From: Saxidomus purpurata
Taxonomy: Eukaryota; Mollusca; Bivalvia; Venerida; Veneridae
Reading direction: 5' to 3'
DNA: 64,000 nt
Assembly: GCA_022818135.1 (NCBI GenBank)
Contig: JAFMSR010000037.1
Location: forward strand, 124,001 to 188,000
Shown here: piece after piece, positions 38,047-48,626 of the stretch
How the letters are laid out: each line of letters begins with the position of its first letter
How positions within the stretch are numbered: the stretch's first letter is position 1
The notes under the pieces: model-generated
Told to the model about the DNA's origin: nothing
Seen by the model: the letters and a program-made list of their open reading frames with translations, nothing else
The model's database searches: none
Program-made: the position numbers and the translations under genes

Positions 38047-39651
38047 TATGGAACGCCATGAGCGTCTTATCATGACTTGTTTGCTTATATGCGGTACATA
38101 TTTCATCATATGCAGTAGATATTTTATTATATGCAATAGATATTTAATTATATGTGGTAGATAGTTTATTATGTGTGGTACAAGTTACTTTAATACTTTA
38201 CTGTAGATCTCACATTATATGCTGTACGTGCGATAGGTTGGTCATTATATGCGGTAGTTTGGTCATTATATGCGGTAGTTATTTCTTTATATGCGGTAGC
38301 TCCGTCTTTATATGCGTTAGTTTCGTCATTATATGCGGTAGTTTTGTCAATATATGCGGTAGTTATTTCTTTACATGCGGTAGTTTCGTCTTTATATGCG
38401 GTAGTTTCGTCATTATATGCGGTAGTTATTTCTTTATATGTGGTAGTTTCGTCTTTATATGCGGTAGTTTTGTTTTTATATGCTGTAGTTTCGTCTTAAT
38501 ATGCGGTAGTTATGCCGTTATGATGAGATGGTTAAATTTCCGAACGATACCGTAAATTGCCGGATTATTACGAATCCGGATGTTTCACACGAGTAATCAT
38601 TGTGCACCGAGACAGTTTAAACTAATTTCTAATTTTACCCCCATTTAAATTAACAAATTTATTCATGTGTGTTTATACTTTACACAGTTATGTGTTCCAT
38701 GTATAGCTAAATTTGACATTGAAATGTGTTTCATGGATATGAACCAATTACTCTATCAAAAAGTTCCAACAAATATAACCCTTTGAAAATTAGAAAACAT
38801 TGAATTTATAACGTTTTTTTCTCAAACAACGACAACCCGTAAATTTAGATACATCTTTTGGCCACTTCCAATAACATTTCAATTAAAAGTACTCCCGCCC
38901 CCCCTCCCACACACACACTTAAAATAGCTAATTGTAAAGTATAAACACACATGAATAAATTTGTTAATTTAAATGGGGGTAAAATTAGAAATTAGTTTAA
39001 ACTGTCTCGGTGCACAATGATTACTCGTGTGAAACATCCGGATTCGTAATAATCCGGCAATGTACGGTTTCGTTCGGAAATATCCTAACCATCTCATCAT
39101 AACGATGTAGCTACCGCATATAATGACCAAACTACCGCATATAAAGAAATAACTACCGCATATAATGATGGAAGCACAGCATATATTGAAATCGCACGTA
39201 CAGCATATAATGTAAGATCTAAAGTGTATATTAACGAAAGTACGATATATAATGTGATTTGCACTGCATATAAGACAAAAAGCAACATACATAATGGACA
39301 CAATGACTACCACATATATTTATGTTTGCACATCATATAATGTAAAAAGCACCACGTATAACGTTTTATCTACTACACACAATAACAAATCTACTGCATA
39401 TATTGGTGTTAGTACCGCACACAAATTCAAATGCACTGAATATAAAGACAGTACCACCACATATAAGAAGATTTGTACTACATATAACAAAGAAAGTACA
39501 GCATATAAAGTAACTTGTACCACACATAATAAACTATCTACCACATATAATTAAATATCTATTGCATATAATAAAAGATCTACTGCATATAATGAAATAT
39601 GTACCGCATATAAGCAACCAAGTCATGAAAAGACGGTCATGGTGTTCCATA
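38047..39651. mobile_element. Foldback-type element with long inverted repeats
   Basis: The left arm (38047-38684) and right arm (39651-38933) are inverted copies around a spacer of roughly 250 bp. The outermost bases are TATGGAACRCCATGASCGTCT. Each arm consists largely of tandem 21-bp units around TATATGCGGTAGTT, and the inner part of the arm is unique sequence ending near GTGTGTTTATACTTTACA. The hexamer GATTAG flanks both sides (38041-38046 and 39652-39657), consistent with a target duplication. Long arms built of short tandem units are characteristic of foldback (FB/TU) elements. It carries no gene: open frames here exist only because 21-bp units keep phase. Confidence 0.8.
38220..38512. 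repeat. 21-bp tandem array in foldback arm
   Basis: About 14 units of the form TATATGCGGTAGTTTCGTC occur with variation in the last bases. The opposite arm holds inverted, more diverged units at about 39110-39620. Confidence 0.85.
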
Positions 39652-40412
39652 GATTAGTCTACCCACATGTCATCTGCATTATTGAACTTGAATTGTATGA
39701 TATTTTTTATATTGCATGTATTTTTTTTCATTTAAGGTACGATGGGAGGTTGAGAGCGCCAGTGCACGGATCAAACGGTGGAAGTTCCTTGACAAAGTAT
39801 TGGGGACCAAATTTTGGGGACTTTGTTCGTATTGTATGTGCTGTGTCAAACAAGTACCTTGCACCTCTGAGTTCTGCTGAAGAAGATGATTCCCGCGCAG
39901 CCCAGGTTATGTTAAAACAAATTAATCAAGTAAACAGCCTAAAATCTTTCATAGAGAGCAGTAACATTGAACGAAGATCAACTATGTGGAAAAATGTTGA
40001 CTGTGTAGATCTAGAACATTTCCCCAGATTGTCCGAAGAATATCTGCGGGCTTTAACATGCGGTGTTTATCAGTTAAAAATAAGTCCGTGTTACATTCAG
40101 GAACATTTAAGAAGACAGTAATTTAATTCGTGTCAGAATACAAAGCCTTCAAAAAAGTACGATCTCTGGTTACAGTTTGACCAGGTTGAGGTTTCAGCCT
40201 GGTATTGCAAGTGTCGGGCAGGTGCACGTGTTGTTGGTGTATGTTCCCATATTGCGGCAGTTATATGGTTTCTTGGATACGCCCGGTTTCGTTATACGCA
40301 CCCAGAAAATCTCGGTGTCCGTGATTGGACAGCGCACCTGTCTGACGCCGCAAATATGCCGGAACCTATAGATGAATCCGACAGTGAATCACTGTGTAGC
40401 GATTCTGATTAG

Positions 40413-42895
40413 TCTTTCTAAGGAATTTCCATTGTAACCTTGCTTCTTTTGTATTTGCAGCTGACAGTTTTTTTCCAGTTATCGCATTCAAGACAGTGTG
40501 CGTGAGTATACAGTTGCATATTTTTTCTCAATTGTAACATGTGCGACAGTAACAGGCAGTTTTCAAAGGTTGCATATTCCATAAGTAACTTCCTCCGGAA
40601 AAAATATTAACATGTTGTTCCCGAAAACTTTCTGATAGTCTACATGTCAAAAGCTGTCTGAAGAATGATTATTTTTGTCTGTAAAAGTTCCGTCAGTAAT
40701 TGTTGTTTTTAGATACGCAAGACTTACTGTTGTTATTTGTTGATGTTGCAAGTAAAAGTTCATGACTTAGTTGGTTATATAAAAAAATTAAATTGTTCGC
40801 TTTCGATGATGCTTGTGATGTGTGATGTTATTAAGCATAACTAGCTGCTTTGTTAGCATCATATTGAATTTAGTCCAGTTCCGACTAACACGGAAATCGA
40901 ACCCTAGACCTCTTGGTCTTGTGCTATAAATGCATATTTACCTGTGACCACAGGCACACCATCCACAAATTGTTCCATATCTGTGGCTTTTAATTCACAA
41001 CGTTATTGTTGTATTTATTACTTTTTGTTAATAAATGTTTTCCGAATCTGATTTCGTTGGTAAATGAAAATCAGTTCGATCGCAGTTTAAATGCATTATT
41101 GTGTAATACCGTATTATGCCTATACAATTTGTTTGCTATTTTTACGAAATAAGGTGTTGTTGATTGTGACATGTTAGCGCCACAAATTGTTTCAATATTG
41201 CATATATAATGTTATTATTTATTTATGTAAAGTATACAAGTTTAAAGAAACTGTCATTTTAATAAAGTCAAGAGTAGCTGGTTTTTAAAATACATGTATC
41301 ATTCAAATAGATTGTTAGATAGACACAACAAAACTATATGATAGCGTTTTGGGATTACCACTATACCAGTGCAGACTAACAGCCGCGGATCGGCAAACTA
41401 TGCATGTCCAACATAACTTATGTATATTATGTTGTTCCTAGTGTGAGCTAGTTGCTTTTTATCTATATGTTTTTGCACGCGATCAAAACGCAAATTACAC
41501 AGCGGCCTGTAAACGAAAGGGAGCACATCGAATACTTTCAAAAAATGGTAATAAAATCGTGTTCAATAGCTTTCACTGTTGTCTAAAAGTGTCAGCATTT
41601 GTCTAAGATGTAGTCTTTTTTAGTATTCACGAACTGTCGTAATTGTGTTTTAATTCATTCAAAACGAGTAAGTAAAAATGCAACCTGCATTTATCATTTG
41701 TAACGATCTACATGTGAAACTATATAGCGGTCTTTATTATGAATTCATTATTCCTAGGAGTATCCACTGAAACTGTAAATACTTTGGGTAAGTTTTCTGA
41801 ATCAAAATAGGCGTACGACATTAGATATAATTAATGTCAGTAATTATTTACTGAGGTTGAACATATACTACGGTTCATCTATTAACGGCAATATTTATAT
41901 TTTCATAACACATAAATAGATATGTTTCAGTTTATACATCTGAGGTTTAATTATACAATGTATATCAAAACCTAGCTTATGTGTTGTTATTTTTACAAAT
42001 ATATCCAAAAACGCTTTAGTAACAGTAATTGGCGTAAAATTGACGTGACGTAACATTGACGTTATGTAACAAACTTCGTAAAATTGGGTTAACAACCTCT
42101 TCAGTTGAGTTTCGAAACTGACGAAAATAGTCTTTTATGGGATAATCAAACACGATACAGCAGTATAGGACACATTAATTTAACATTGTACAAAGTTTGG
42201 TGAATTTCTGGAATGGGGCCGACTTTGGTCATTCGTGGCTCAAGCCCAAAGTTTACTATATCACCTGGCCGACTGCTTGTGACAAATTAGACTGTATTTT
42301 GTCCGAATGCCCTGTTCCAGTGTCCACAGTCATTGTATAATATACCCTAACATTATTCTTTGCAATGTTTGAATCAGTCATTGTTTTCCTTATTGATGTC
42401 TTCCAAACTACCAACCTGAACTTCACAAAATGAAAACAGTAGATATCTTAGAACTTTAGGAACTGAAACGTCTTAAAAAATTATCATATAGGTACATATA
42501 AATATTGAAAAAAATCGCTTTTAACTACTATAATTATGTGAACTGACACAAATGAAATGTACGTGAAACAAGTTCACAGTATCATTTTTCATACGGCTGC
42601 TTACCATTGGTTCAGAGAAGATTCCAAAGACAGTATGTCCAACATAAACAACATTGATTTTGATTGGGTAAAGTGACTACTTATTTATTGAATGATGTCA
42701 ATAAAATGGCATCACATATAGTGCCTTTATCGCGTTTTCTTTTTGAATTTTAATTCATGTAGGTCAAAGGTGTATAAGAAAAGGTCATATAATTGTGATT
42801 CATTAATAAATGCTGGACAGACTGTTGTTACTGTCGAATCATACTAGTATGTTTGTTTGTTAGATGTGGTTATGGTCCACCATCCTTATTCAAGG
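40413..42895. other. No gene seen
   Basis: The stretch is non-coding as far as I can see. It contains a tRNA-like B box on the minus strand (GGGTTCGATTTCC, about 40893) and, at 42691-42715, a diverged copy of the CRE-containing repeat found at 2060-2085. Confidence 0.4.
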
Positions 42896-42904
42896 TATAT
42901 ATGG

Positions 42905-43155
42905 TGCGACCTGTAGAAAGACAGATACAGATACAAGGGAATCCCGGTACCAGACCCTAGCTCTTTTATGAATAGACCCCTTGGTGTATAACACTGATAC
43001 ACGTGAGACTACCTCTGTGTTTCTAACTTGTTCATCGCTAGATGGGTGGGAAACACTGAAAAGTATTTCTGAAATTTCCAAACCCCGGCCAAGATTCGAA
43101 CCGGGGCCTCTGGATTGATAGTACAGAGCCTTAACCACTCGACCACTTAGTAGGG
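42905..43155 (-). repeat. tRNA-derived SINE
   Basis: On the minus strand the A box TGGTCGAGTGGTTAAGGC and B box GGTTCGAATCTTGG lie 40-odd bases apart. They are followed by the same body segments as the copy at 28845 (CATCTAGCGATGAAC, CACGTGTATCAGTGTTATAC). It starts about 10 bp after the stop codon of the LINE ORF2. The open frame 43174-42890 is a by-product of this repeat, not a gene. Confidence 0.75.
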
Positions 43156-43164
43156 AGCATTTGC

Positions 43165-44692
43165 TCATAGACATTTCATAAACTTTTTGAGGATATAAGA
43201 ATTGTCTTTTTTGTTTTCAAAAAAGTTGACGATTACAAGAATATCATTGAATAAGACTTTCACCATGTTAGTCGATTTTGTTCGCCTTTCACTTACAAAA
43301 TAGGTTTTGTATATGCAGCAGCCTATAACGCTTAGTAATATGTTTATGTATCGATATTCGTGAAATTCTGTTTTATATCCAAAGATTATGGTTTTTAAGC
43401 TTCTAAACGATTTATGAAACTCGCAATTTTTAAATGCTTCATTCACTTTATACCAGAATATATCTAAATATTTGCAATTCAAGAAGAAATGTTCGTTATC
43501 TTCTAACTCATTGCAAAATTTACATAATGGGCTACTTTCGAGTTGCCAACGAAACAGGTTTGCATTCGTTGCAATTATTCTGTGAAGTGTCTTATATTTG
43601 AATTGTTTAATACGATTATCAATAATTACCTTATTTAATACAAAGTAAAAAGAATCCCACTGAATGTTTGTTTTTTAAAAAATGTTCCCAGTATTTATGA
43701 ATATACGGAATTTCAAATTTAGTGCCCAAGGAACAATTATAGATGTATTTATTAGTCATTTCGTGAATTAACTTATGTTTGATGACAATGCAGAGTGTGG
43801 TTTTTACTTTTGACTTGGTTGATTCGTTAGATTTAAGCGACATTTTCCATGCTCCTGGGATTGAATTCTTAACAGTGCTTAATTCAGCCAGCCAATTTTG
43901 TTTTTTTAATAGCTTAGTGAATATGTTATTAGTGTTTATCTCCCCTTTGTCAGAAATTATATCATTAATGAAAATAATTCCTGATTCTATCCATGATTTG
44001 AAAATAAGACATTTTCCTCTATATTTGATGTAACGATTTCCCAAGATCACTTGTTTTCGTATATCATAAAAGGTTTTAAGAGTTTCTTCCTTGACGCTGA
44101 CATTTTGGTTAAATTCTATCCAAATTTCAATAAGATTTTTATAAAATGTAGGAATTTTAAGCTTTGGTAGATGTATGCTTTTCGGGAAATCTAGGTTCAT
44201 GTTGAAAATAAGAAGATTGTTTCCATATTGGTTTAAAAAGAACAGAGGTATTGCTTTCCAATTTGCGTTATCAGCAGTTTTTAAATTTTTAATCCATTTA
44301 AGTACCATGGCTTTATAGAATATATTAATATCGATCATACCTAACCCGCCTTTTAGTTTATGTCCTATTGTGGTCGTTCGTTTGATTTTGTCATCCTTGC
44401 CATTCCAGAGGAACTTGAAAAATAAAGAATTCAGTTCACGTAAGATTGATTTTGTTGGAACTAAGTTTTGTAATAAATATGTTATTTTTGGTAATAAAAT
44501 TGATTTTATTATTAAAATTTTACCATACATTGTCAGTTTTCTTTTGTTCCATGCATAAATAAGAGACTGGCAAACCTCTATTTTCTCATTCCAGTTGAGT
44601 GTATCGCATTCCTTTTTATCGTTTCCGAAATATATTCCTAACGCTTTGACATTTGTGTTGGTAAATTTAATTTCATGTACAAGATTTGTTGT
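43165..44692 (-). pseudogene. LINE ORF2, C-terminal part (beyond Polinton)
   Basis: The frame is open from the Polinton border at 44692 down to 43631, encoding the thumb region after reverse transcriptase motif C (LNWNEKIE, RKLTMYGKILIIKSILLPK, KFLWNGKDD). After a one-base slip near a TTTTTTAAAAAA run at about 43675, another frame continues to a stop at 43165. That frame includes the C-terminal zinc motif CKFC...EHFFLNC at about 43475-43515. If the Polinton and one TTTAAT are ignored, this frame is exactly continuous with the piece that ends at 59942, so both are one gene split by the insertion. The SINE begins immediately after the stop. Confidence 0.88.
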
Positions 44693-44698
44693 TTTAAT

Positions 44699-44867
44699 AG
44701 TAGTATATAAAAGGAGAATTACAGCACAGTTTTAAATCTGTGGAAATGTCTTCCCTCTTTCATTCGGGAAGACACCTTTACACAAATTCAAATCCACACT
44801 GTAATTCTCCTTTTATATACTACTCTTATAAACTTAGTCCACACCTGTCATTTTATATACTAATATC
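44699..44867 (+). repeat. Left terminal inverted repeat
   Basis: About 170 bp match the right end in inverted orientation, with a diverged middle. Inside it the outer 26 bp (44699-44724) are repeated, inverted and without mismatch, at 44799-44824, so the repeat can fold into a hairpin. A smaller stem GTCTTCC/GGAAGAC lies in the loop. Confidence 0.92.
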
Positions 44868-44898
44868 AATATACTTTCTGTATAGAGAACGCGCAGAC

Positions 44899-44913
44899 GA
44901 AAGCGAAAGTGAA
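44899..44913 (+). promoter_or_regulatory. IRF/ISRE-like GAAA triplet
   Basis: GAAAGCGAAAGTGAA has three GAA(A) cores at 6-bp spacing, the layout recognised by interferon regulatory factors, which bivalves possess. It lies between the left terminal repeat and the small spliced frame at 45.15 kb. Two-core matches are expected by chance in a window of this size; the third core makes it less likely. Function is inference. Confidence 0.35.
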
Positions 44914-45149
44914 TCAATATTGGAAAACTACATCTATTTTTATACCAATATTAGAAACTTGAATTACATCTATTTATATGATTTTCTGGAAACACAACCA
45001 CGCATTTACAGGAAGTAGATATGACGTATGTGATTAGAATTTTCTGGAAACATAACCAGACCAAACTGGCAGCCATAGAAGAAAACAACATCGTCAAACA
45101 TTTGACTTGTAAAATAATACTATAAAGAAGCACAAACACGTTTAAAAGA

Positions 45150-45394
45150 TTAGCAATGTAAGTATACTACATTTTGTATTTTTACGACTCTAATATTGAG
45201 TTATTATGCTATTACGATTTATTTTCCTGCTATTTTTTGCAGATTTCACTTTACTTAAATGTGTGTTTCTTTATTTCAGGGAAGAACTTTTTTGTGATTT
45301 GGATATATTGACACAACATATCCGGGAAAAATATCCAACCGATAGTAAGGTTCAAGAATGGAAAAGAAATACAGTGATAAATATTTTAATTTAA
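45150..45394 (+). CDS. Small spliced frame at the left end of the Polinton
   Basis: A donor (GCAAT|GTAAGTAT, intron from 45158) and an acceptor (TTTATTTCAG, ending 45279) bracket a 122-bp intron that would split a start codon: AT from the first exon and G from the second. The second exon (45280-45394) then encodes an acidic peptide of about 38 residues starting MEELFCDLDILTQ and ending at TAA. It is the only plus-strand gene candidate in the left 12 kb and sits where an early regulatory gene might be. No homology is recognised. An unspliced frame from 45206 also exists, so splicing is unproven. Confidence 0.35.
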
Positions 45395-45465
45395 TGAACG
45401 AATTGTTTGGGGCCCATCAAAAGAGGCGGAATTGATATAACTGAGAGAAAAAATTTAAGGCTTTG

Positions 45466-45657
45466 TGTAACCAAGCGTAGGATTATAGCATAATCACACG
45501 CATGACTGATTTACTAGTTTAAATATGTTTAACCAAGCGTAGGATTGTAGCAGAATCACACACATGACTGATTATTTGTTTTCCAATATCATGTTAGGTT
45601 AATGTTTAGTTTTATGTAATCAAGCGTAGGATTGTAGAATAAGCACACGCATGACTG
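45466..45657. repeat. Three spaced copies of a 43-bp repeat
   Basis: The copies at 45466-45508, 45527-45570 and 45614-45657 share AACCAAGCGTAGGATT followed by CACRCATGACTG. Spacing from start to start is 61 and 87 bp. They lie in the only sizeable non-coding gap of the element, between the protease end and the left end. Candidate roles are an iteron-like binding site, a transcription termination region or a packaging signal. Confidence 0.85.
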
Positions 45658-45723
45658 CACACAAATAAAGAATGTGAAGGATTAGGCGGCAGGAGGATTT
45701 TGCAATTTTTTCCAGCACAGTGT

Positions 45724-46155
45724 TTAATTAAAATAAGTAATACTTGTTTGTTCATTTTCTTTTTGATTGTTAGGGTTTAATATTTTATACAATATATCAT
45801 ACAATGGTACTTTGTTTTGTAGTAAATGTATAAAAAATAAACAATAGTATCCACATAGTGTACTTTGTCTATCCTGATATTCAATGCTGTTGTACTTAAT
45901 ATCTGGAATATATTTAATCATTTCATTTGGTGGGACTAACCCAAACGAATCAAAGTAAAATAACCCCACATAACACACCCAATGCGTACCAGGTCCAACA
46001 GAGTCATCTAAATTTATTATCCCACATTCATCTTGTTTTTGCTTTCGGTATGGAGTCCCTAAAGGTTTTAAATTATTTCTACTAAAGACACCTCTAAAAT
46101 GTTTAATCCTCGGTTGTTCAACCCAAGCTAAGATATCAAAGTTAGAAAGGTTTAT
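45724..46155 (-). pseudogene. PRO: Adenain-like maturation protease
   Basis: The frame is open from just after a stop at about 46166 down to the TAA at 45724, about 143 residues. The catalytic His lies in GTHWVCYVG, the acidic residue in YFDSFG and the nucleophile Cys in QSTLCGYYC, the arrangement of the adenovirus protease (peptidase C5). In Polintons and adenoviruses the enzyme cleaves capsid and core precursors. There is no ATG at the expected N-terminus. At the point where a start would overlap the stop of the upstream gene, the bases are ATAA (46155-46152), as if an ATGA overlap had lost its G. It is therefore listed as broken, although the body is intact. Confidence 0.85.
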
Positions 46156-46800
46156 TCTGAAATTTTATTTTTTTTTAGTATAGGAATTCGCCTGTATGGC
46201 ACTCGTTGAGTGTCAACCTGTAATCCTTTGCCACTCAATAAAGATGTAATAAGTGGTATACCCAAGCTTGCGGCAAGCATACCAAGAAACCCACCATCTT
46301 GTTTTTGTTTTTGTGTTAGTTTTATTCTGTTTGTTTTCATTAACTGTCTCTGTTGCCCGGATGTTAAATATGGATGAATTTCTCTTTTTTTATTGTTCGC
46401 AACTTGAATCATACCATTATCTAATATTTTTGATACACCAGTACTCGCTAGTCCAGAAAGGGCACCAACCCCCAGTGGGGCTAATACTTTGGGCGCAAAT
46501 TTAGTAACAATAGGTAAAATCGATTTAGTCAAAAGGCCAGCCAATGCCCCAAGAAAACCCCCGTTTTGTGACTGAGCTCTCATTTGGGTAGGAGATATTT
46601 TAATATCTACACCAGTATTTTTTGTTTTAGCCTTATTTATATTATTAACTTGCTTTTGCGTCAATAACAAAGGAAAGCTACCAGTTAATTGATTTTTACT
46701 TAATCTAAAAGTGTGCGGACATTTATCTTCATACGCCTTTGCAAGTTTTTTTCTTTTGTCCGTTAGATAAATTAACCTTGTGTTCTATTAAATTTGCCAT
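46152..46800 (-). pseudogene. pX-like basic core protein
   Basis: ATG 46800 follows a TATAATATAAATG start motif. A one-base expansion in the A-run of AAGAAAAAAACT near 46754 shifts frame, and the long frame resumes to 46152. The product is basic, begins with a LLTQKQ motif, and has two copies of a GGFLGxLA hydrophobic patch (about 46560 and 46290) around a Gly/Ala/Pro segment. These traits match the adenovirus pX-like condensing protein found in Polintons and adintoviruses, which accompanies DNA in the virion and is a protease substrate. The assignment is by pattern, not by catalytic motif. Confidence 0.65.
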
Positions 46801-46824
46801 TTATATATTATATTAAAATATTAT

Positions 46825-48102
46825 TTAAACAATAACTAATTCATTACCAACAACATTTAATTGTATAGTTTCTTCATACATAACAATTGCATACACTCTG
46901 ATATTAGCGGCTGGTGGGATGTTTAGTTTCATTTTTAGTGTAATATGTTTGGGGTCTACAGAAATTTCTTCTTTTTTGAATTCTAAATTAAAATGAATAA
47001 GTCCAAATAAGTTTTTAAAATTTGATGTGTTTAAAAGACTTCCTGTATTTTTATCATTTTGTTTATGGAGATAACTTATAACATCATCATAGATTCTTGA
47101 TATACTTGTATATTCTGTTTCGGGGTAAAAAACACCATTCCCAACTTCAAGCCGACAAGAATTCATGGTACAATTATTATTAGCTGCATTTACCTTAAAC
47201 GTGTCAAGTAGATATGGATTGTGTTCCTGTGAATTACTTTTGTCAGGCCGTTGTAAATAAACAAATACATGTTTGGGGTTTGACACACCAGCTGTTAATC
47301 TAAAGTCTATATCAGTTTGTTGTGTGTCTTGTGATTGTGTAACCATTTCCCGGAGATATTTCCATTGTTTTGTAACCATGTACGATTCAGAAACGAGAAC
47401 CATACCATCAGTGTTAAACACCATTCTTGGAACCCATAGTGTTAGCTTTGTGACGACAACCCGACCTTTATTAGAATCATCAATACCACTACTATAAATT
47501 AATTCATCATCTTCTGTTAATTGAAGAGTGATTTGTATTTGACTTGGGGGCAACATATTAGTTTCTAAACCCTCGAAAAAGGAATAATTACTTAATGGAA
47601 TTTTCGCGTTTATTTAATTTCTACCTTGAATTAGAGCTTTTCTACTTGCAAACCCTTTATTAAATCCAGCTTGGTCGTCCCTGCTTTCTGCAACAGCGCT
47701 GGTATCTAGATAAAAAAATTCATTTGTTCCTGTTGATTCTGTATAGTCTTTTGATAACCCAATCAAATTCTTAACATTTGCCACTTTGTATAAGTTATTA
47801 CAATCATAAATAATTTTCCCATTTTGTTTAACCTTAAGTTGATCAATTAACGATGCTGCATTATTAATTAAAGCAATTTGATCTGCATTACCATAAGCTG
47901 CCCCATCTGCAAGTTTAGTAACCTTAAAGCTAACCTCAAAATAACCATTAAACCAATCAAAATAGGATGATCTATCATTTATTGTAAAGTGGTAACCGCT
48001 TTTTTGTTGTTTAACATTGTTTCCAAGTACAGATATTAGGGGTGTATCCAGCTGAATTGGTGTCATTTCATATCTTTCACAATGCTTTTTACTTCTAAAC
48101 AT
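46825..48102 (-). pseudogene. MCP: Major capsid protein, double jelly-roll
   Basis: A single frame of 426 codons starts at ATG 48102 (start motif ATATATAAATG) and is broken once by a TAA at 47614-47616, codon 163; the same frame continues to 46825. The N-terminal half has the segments YFDWFNGYFEVSF, INNAASLIDQLKVKQNG and NVKNLIGLSKDY, and the second half opens KIPLSNYSFF. All are typical of Polinton major capsid proteins, whose two jelly-roll domains form pseudo-hexameric capsomers. Gene order next to pX-like and penton genes agrees. The lone stop suggests recent loss or a base error. Confidence 0.88.
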
Positions 48103-48129
48103 TTATATATTATAATATTTTTATTTTTT

Positions 48130-48264
48130 TTATTTTTTATGTAGCAATCTATTAGCCCTTGTATTAATATCTAAAGATTTATCTAAAGATTTCCTTATAC
48201 CCGACCCAGATAATAATCTATTAACTCTCATATTTATATTATTTTCATTATTCATTTCATCCAT
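48130..48264 (-). CDS. Tiny basic protein between capsid genes
   Basis: A 44-codon frame starts at ATG 48264, overlapping the stop of the upstream gene by eight bases (ATGGATGA), and ends 27 bp before the major capsid start. The product is polar and basic with an internal duplication KSLDKSLD and two NRLL motifs. Tight overlap and a complete frame among damaged neighbours suggest a real gene, possibly a small virion or core peptide. No family is recognised. Confidence 0.45.
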   Translation of the reverse strand: MDEMNNENNINMRVNRLLSGSGIRKSLDKSLDINTRANRLLHKK

Positions 48265-48625
48265 TTTTTTTAAGTTCCTTTATAATCATTTCCCCTTGGG
48301 GCTTGGATTGATTTTTGCGGCCCTTTAATACATTTGTGATTTTATCTGCAGCTAAATTACCAACCTCTGTCCCAATCTTTTTTGTTCCACTTTCTAACGC
48401 TTGTTTTCCCGCTGTTTCTAGGGCTTTTTTAGCTACATCTTTGACAGAAGACGAAAATATTTTCTGTCCAACCGAAGCCAATGTATCTAAAATACCCAAC
48501 CCCACCTCGAATTGTAACTCCGTTTCCTCGGCCTGAGACGAATATGGAGTCTGTAAAGACCCATCCCAAGGATCAATATTGATATACATTCCTTTATTTT
48601 CATCCTAGACTTTTTTATACACCAT
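48257..48625 (-). pseudogene. Ala-rich amphipathic virion-type protein
   Basis: The likely start is ATG 48625, two bases after the penton stop, but a TAG follows at codon 7; a downstream ATG at 48589 opens the remaining 110 residues in the same frame. The protein has a DPWDGSLQTPYSSQ N-terminal motif, then a long Ala/Gly/Lys amphipathic stretch (GLGILDTLASVGQKIF and onward) and a basic C-terminus. Position beside the penton and major capsid genes, plus an amphipathic helix, recalls adenovirus pVI, the membrane-lytic inner capsid protein. This is a suggestion from character, not a sequence match. Confidence 0.5.
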
Positions 48626-48626
48626 T

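Larger units (their letters stand above)
36011..40412 (+). pseudogene. DDE transposase with SWIM-like C-terminus, spliced and broken
   Basis: The first visible exon starts after the acceptor CCTTGTGCAG at 36010 and runs to the donor ACAAAG|GTTTGT at 37336. The next starts at 39737 after CATTTAAG, joining in phase within the catalytic domain. Seen in order: two Cys-rich zinc-binding segments (CIICKKR, CIVCKKL), a helical block (LGLFVLKLKAGLSNKILAI), the first Asp ([13 protein letters not shown]), the second (FVVDRGFRD), the Glu (RWEVESASARIKRW) after the intron, and a final SWIM-like CKC...CSH motif near 40205-40245. Stops at 36600 and 37205 and several frame slips, including one at the A6 of CAAAAAAGAG, make it a pseudogene. 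The family resembles DDE_Tnp_4-type transposases common in molluscs; the superfamily assignment is tentative. Confidence 0.65.

Noticed and set aside
38154..38555. 133-codon frame with repeated ICGSFVF units
   Set aside because: It arises because the foldback arm is made of 21-bp units that keep phase; the mirror frames in the other arm confirm this.
42890..43174. 94-codon minus-strand frame
   Set aside because: It is entirely inside the tRNA-derived SINE.
45466..45657. CRISPR-like array
   Set aside because: There are only three repeats, unequal spacers, eukaryotic context and no cas genes.
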